Below the pieces are notes generated by a model. The model was not told where the DNA came from and ran no database searches. It was given only the letters and a program-made list of their open reading frames with translations. Below are positions 5,022 to 6,614 of a stretch of 6,614 nucleotides of DNA, piece after piece; position 1 is the stretch's first letter, and every line of letters starts with the position of its first letter. The stretch comes from an uncultured Lysobacteraceae bacterium. GTDB lineage: Bacteria; Pseudomonadota; Gammaproteobacteria; Xanthomonadales; Rhodanobacteraceae. The stretch covers positions 1-6,614 of the forward strand of contig CAMLSI010000307.1 in NCBI GenBank assembly GCA_946482585.1, written 5' to 3'. The position numbers and the translations under genes are program-made.

Positions 5022-6389
5022 TCACTGGAATCCGTCGATGAACAGCCCGTCGACGGTGAGGCCCGCGAGTCCGTTTACGGCGGGCACCTGCAGGCCGAAA
5101 CCGACCAGACGCGGATAGCGGAACACGATGCCGCGATAGGACGAGTGCTGCGCATACGAGAACGCACCGAGCGCGTTGACCGGTGTCGCCGCCATGAGCG
5201 AGCCGTCGGTCGTATCGACGGGCACGAGTTTGTTCTGCGGCGTCATCGTGATCGCCACGCCGGGATAGCTGTCGGAATACGCGAGCATGACCTGCGGACA
5301 CAAGCCGAGGCCGCCCGGCGAACAGACGCCGCCCGTTTCCGTGCGCGCTATCCAGGTCATGCTCGGGGACGTGGCGATGTTCGCCACCCGCGCGACGACG
5401 GCGACAGTGCCCTGGGCGATGCAGGCGGCGCGGCCCATGACCAGCACGTCGCCGTTCCAGCCCGCGGGGCGTTCGAGCGCATCGATGGCCGAGGCCGAGG
5501 TGCCGCTCGGACACGGAAAGCGGAAGGTCCGCGACGCCAGAGTCAACGAACCGGCATCGTAGTCCGCATAGAACGCTTCGTCGCCGGCGTTGCCGACGAG
5601 TTCGATATGGTTCGGCCCGTTCGTGCGCACCTGCAGGAGATTCGGCGAGTTGCCGAACACGATCGACGAGCCGCCGCCCTGGTCCGACAGCGCTGCGGTG
5701 CCGCTGCCGTGCGCGCGGCTGAACACGAGGCGGTTGCCTTGCGCGGCGACCACCACGACGAGCACCGGCAGCCCGAACACCGGCGTGAACGCGGCGCCGC
5801 GCAGCTCGCGCAGGCCGCCGGGCGCGCTGACCGGCAGCGACGACACCGCATAGCCGCCGAAGCCGAAGTTGGCGTCGAACGCGCCGTTGGCGAAGAACTT
5901 CGCAACCGCGACCGAATAGCTCGGGCTGCCCGCCAGGCTGAACGCCACGTAGAAGATGTCCTGGCCGTTCTCGCTGCCCGCGACGAGCCGGATCGCGTTG
6001 GCCGAACCGGCGTCGAGATAGGGCGACGGCAGTGCCGGCATCTGGCTGCCGCCCGTGCCCCAGCCCGCGTCGAGCGCACCCGACTCGGTGTAGCGTGTCA
6101 GCACGATGCGCGACAGGTTGCCGGCCTTCTGTAGCGACGCGGCGACATAGCCGCCGCTGGCGTCGAGGTGGACCACGCCGACCGGCGTGATCGTCGTGCC
6201 GGCGTCGGCGGTGGCGTGCGGCGGTATCGCCGAGAACCCCTCGGTGCCGAAGCCCGGATCGAAGGCCAGCCCGATCGGGTTCGACCCGGCGGCGCAGGAA
6301 CCGGCGGCTGCTATGCTCGCGCCGACGCCGAGAACCGCGCGCCCCACCCACTGCCGCAAGCCCGCTCCGACCATGTTGCCCATTCCCAT
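5022..6389 (-). CDS. Exported delta-60 repeat protein with LFIDGFQ tail
   Basis: A 455-residue protein with an export signal in residues 1-35 (a hydrophobic stretch, AVLGVGASIAAAGS, then Cys32). AGSC is a weak lipobox, so ordinary signal-peptidase I cleavage after SCA is equally possible. Three copies of the delta-60 motif are visible: AFDPGFGTEG (42-51), ALDAGWGTGG (105-114) and AFDANFGFGG (170-179), spaced 63 and 65 residues. Such repeats are thought to build beta-propeller-like domains. The second half has four cysteines (293, 323, 356, 364), likely disulfides, and recognisable repeats fade. It ends GLTVDGLFIDGFQ, like the short terminal tails I recall on exported proteins of Dokdonella-like bacteria. 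The start at 6389 is supported by GAGG 8 bases upstream. No enzymatic motif is seen and the function is unknown. It is divergent from the winged-helix regulator, which might control it. Confidence 0.8.
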   Translation of the reverse strand: MGMGNMVGAGLRQWVGRAVLGVGASIAAAGSCAAGSNPIGLAFDPGFGTEGFSAIPPHATADAGTTITPVGVVHLDASGGYVAASLQKAGNLSRIVLTRYTESGALDAGWGTGGSQMPALPSPYLDAGSANAIRLVAGSENGQDIFYVAFSLAGSPSYSVAVAKFFANGAFDANFGFGGYAVSSLPVSAPGGLRELRGAAFTPVFGLPVLVVVVAAQGNRLVFSRAHGSGTAALSDQGGGSSIVFGNSPNLLQVRTNGPNHIELVGNAGDEAFYADYDAGSLTLASRTFRFPCPSGTSASAIDALERPAGWNGDVLVMGRAACIAQGTVAVVARVANIATSPSMTWIARTETGGVCSPGGLGLCPQVMLAYSDSYPGVAITMTPQNKLVPVDTTDGSLMAATPVNALGAFSYAQHSSYRGIVFRYPRLVGFGLQVPAVNGLAGLTVDGLFIDGFQ

Positions 6390-6518
6390 GTGCGCATCCT
6401 CGATAGACGCCGGTGCAGTCCGGCTGACGGCGGCGGATGCTGCGTGGGCTCACGCTCCGGCGTCCTCACGGCAAGGTCTCCGCAACCTCACCACCGCGCC
6501 ACGCCTGGGTTTGCGGGC
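6390..6518. promoter_or_regulatory. Divergent intergenic region between delta-60 gene and winged-helix regulator
   Basis: These 129 bases must hold promoters for both flanking genes if each starts where called. The minus-strand gene has a GAGG ribosome site next to its ATG. I see no convincing -10 or -35 pair and no clear dyad operator; CTATCG near 6401-6406 on the minus strand is the best but weak -10 candidate. Confidence 0.3.
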
Positions 6519-6614
6519 ATGAACCTGCCGCATTCCGAGCCGGCGGCCGGCGGCCTCGACGGCCTGCCGGTCTATCGTTTCGCCAACGTGACCGTCGACG
6601 TCGGCCGCCAGCAG
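6519..6614 (+). CDS. Winged-helix transcriptional regulator (CadC-like), start only
   Basis: The first 32 residues before the window ends are a flexible leader (MNLPHSEPAAGGLDG) followed by LPVYRFANVTVDVGRQQ. The pattern YRF, then a strand ending VDVGRQQ, is the typical opening of a Trans_reg_C winged-helix domain, the OmpR/CadC type DNA-binding fold. In many Xanthomonadales proteins this opening stands at the N-terminus without a receiver domain and is followed by a sensor or TPR region. The start codon lacks a strong ribosome site (only GGG shortly before it). The gene is divergent from the delta-60 protein gene with 129 bp between starts. The assignment rests on a short stretch, and the effector half is outside the window. 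Confidence 0.65.
   Translation, partial: MNLPHSEPAAGGLDGLPVYRFANVTVDVGRQQ

Noticed and set aside
4123..6453. 776-residue minus-strand frame spanning two genes
   Set aside because: Only the last 265 residues resemble a protein family. The rest is arginine-rich antisense or out-of-frame sequence overlapping the delta-60 gene, which has its own ribosome site and family motifs.
1..6614. tRNA, rRNA, CRISPR, insertion sequence, phage or defence system
   Set aside because: I found no regularly spaced repeats, transposase, integrase, RNA-gene folds or known defence domains in the window.

Overview
The window is GC-rich, with G or C in most third codon positions, and contains no tRNA, rRNA, CRISPR array or insertion sequence that I can see. 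A TonB-dependent receptor, a delta-60 repeat protein whose tail ends in LFIDGFQ, and a CadC-like winged-helix regulator all point to a gammaproteobacterium, most likely in the Xanthomonadales (Rhodanobacteraceae or Dokdonella-like). That placement is inference from gene content and style; no marker gene is present.

Layout. Positions 1-116 read best as the start of a minus-strand gene that runs off the left edge. From about 123 to 2300 the plus strand encodes a TonB-dependent outer-membrane receptor that lacks its signal peptide, TonB box and first part of the plug. It looks truncated at an internal junction near 115-123, not simply cut by the window edge. Positions 2301-2608 carry no convincing gene but several inverted repeats between two convergent genes. 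Next comes a divergent pair: an Rrf2-family regulator (minus, 2609-3052) and a thioredoxin-reductase-like flavoprotein with a CPYCHGYE redox site (plus, 3201-4118). Their shared 148-bp intergenic region is AT-richer and contains two related 20-bp sites 42 bp apart, likely operators. The flavoprotein meets a phosphodiester-glycosidase-family (DUF2233-like) exported protein tail to tail, 4 bp apart (minus, 4123-4920). Upstream of that on the same strand is an exported delta-60 repeat protein (minus, 5022-6389). At the right edge, divergent from it, a winged-helix regulator begins (plus, 6519 onward).

How the parts work together. The clearest functional unit is the Rrf2 regulator and flavoprotein: a single-cysteine Rrf2 repressor (no Fe-S cysteine triad) facing a disulfide-active flavoenzyme across probable operator sites. 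This resembles known thiol or oxidant stress switches such as S. aureus HypR-merA. The receptor fragment, the glycosidase and the delta-60 protein are envelope or exported proteins with no evident pathway link to the switch. The most unusual points are the left-end junction with its flanking 10-bp repeats, the paired operator sites, and an exact 25-bp internal repeat in the Rrf2 gene that duplicates the LDEISLGD motif.
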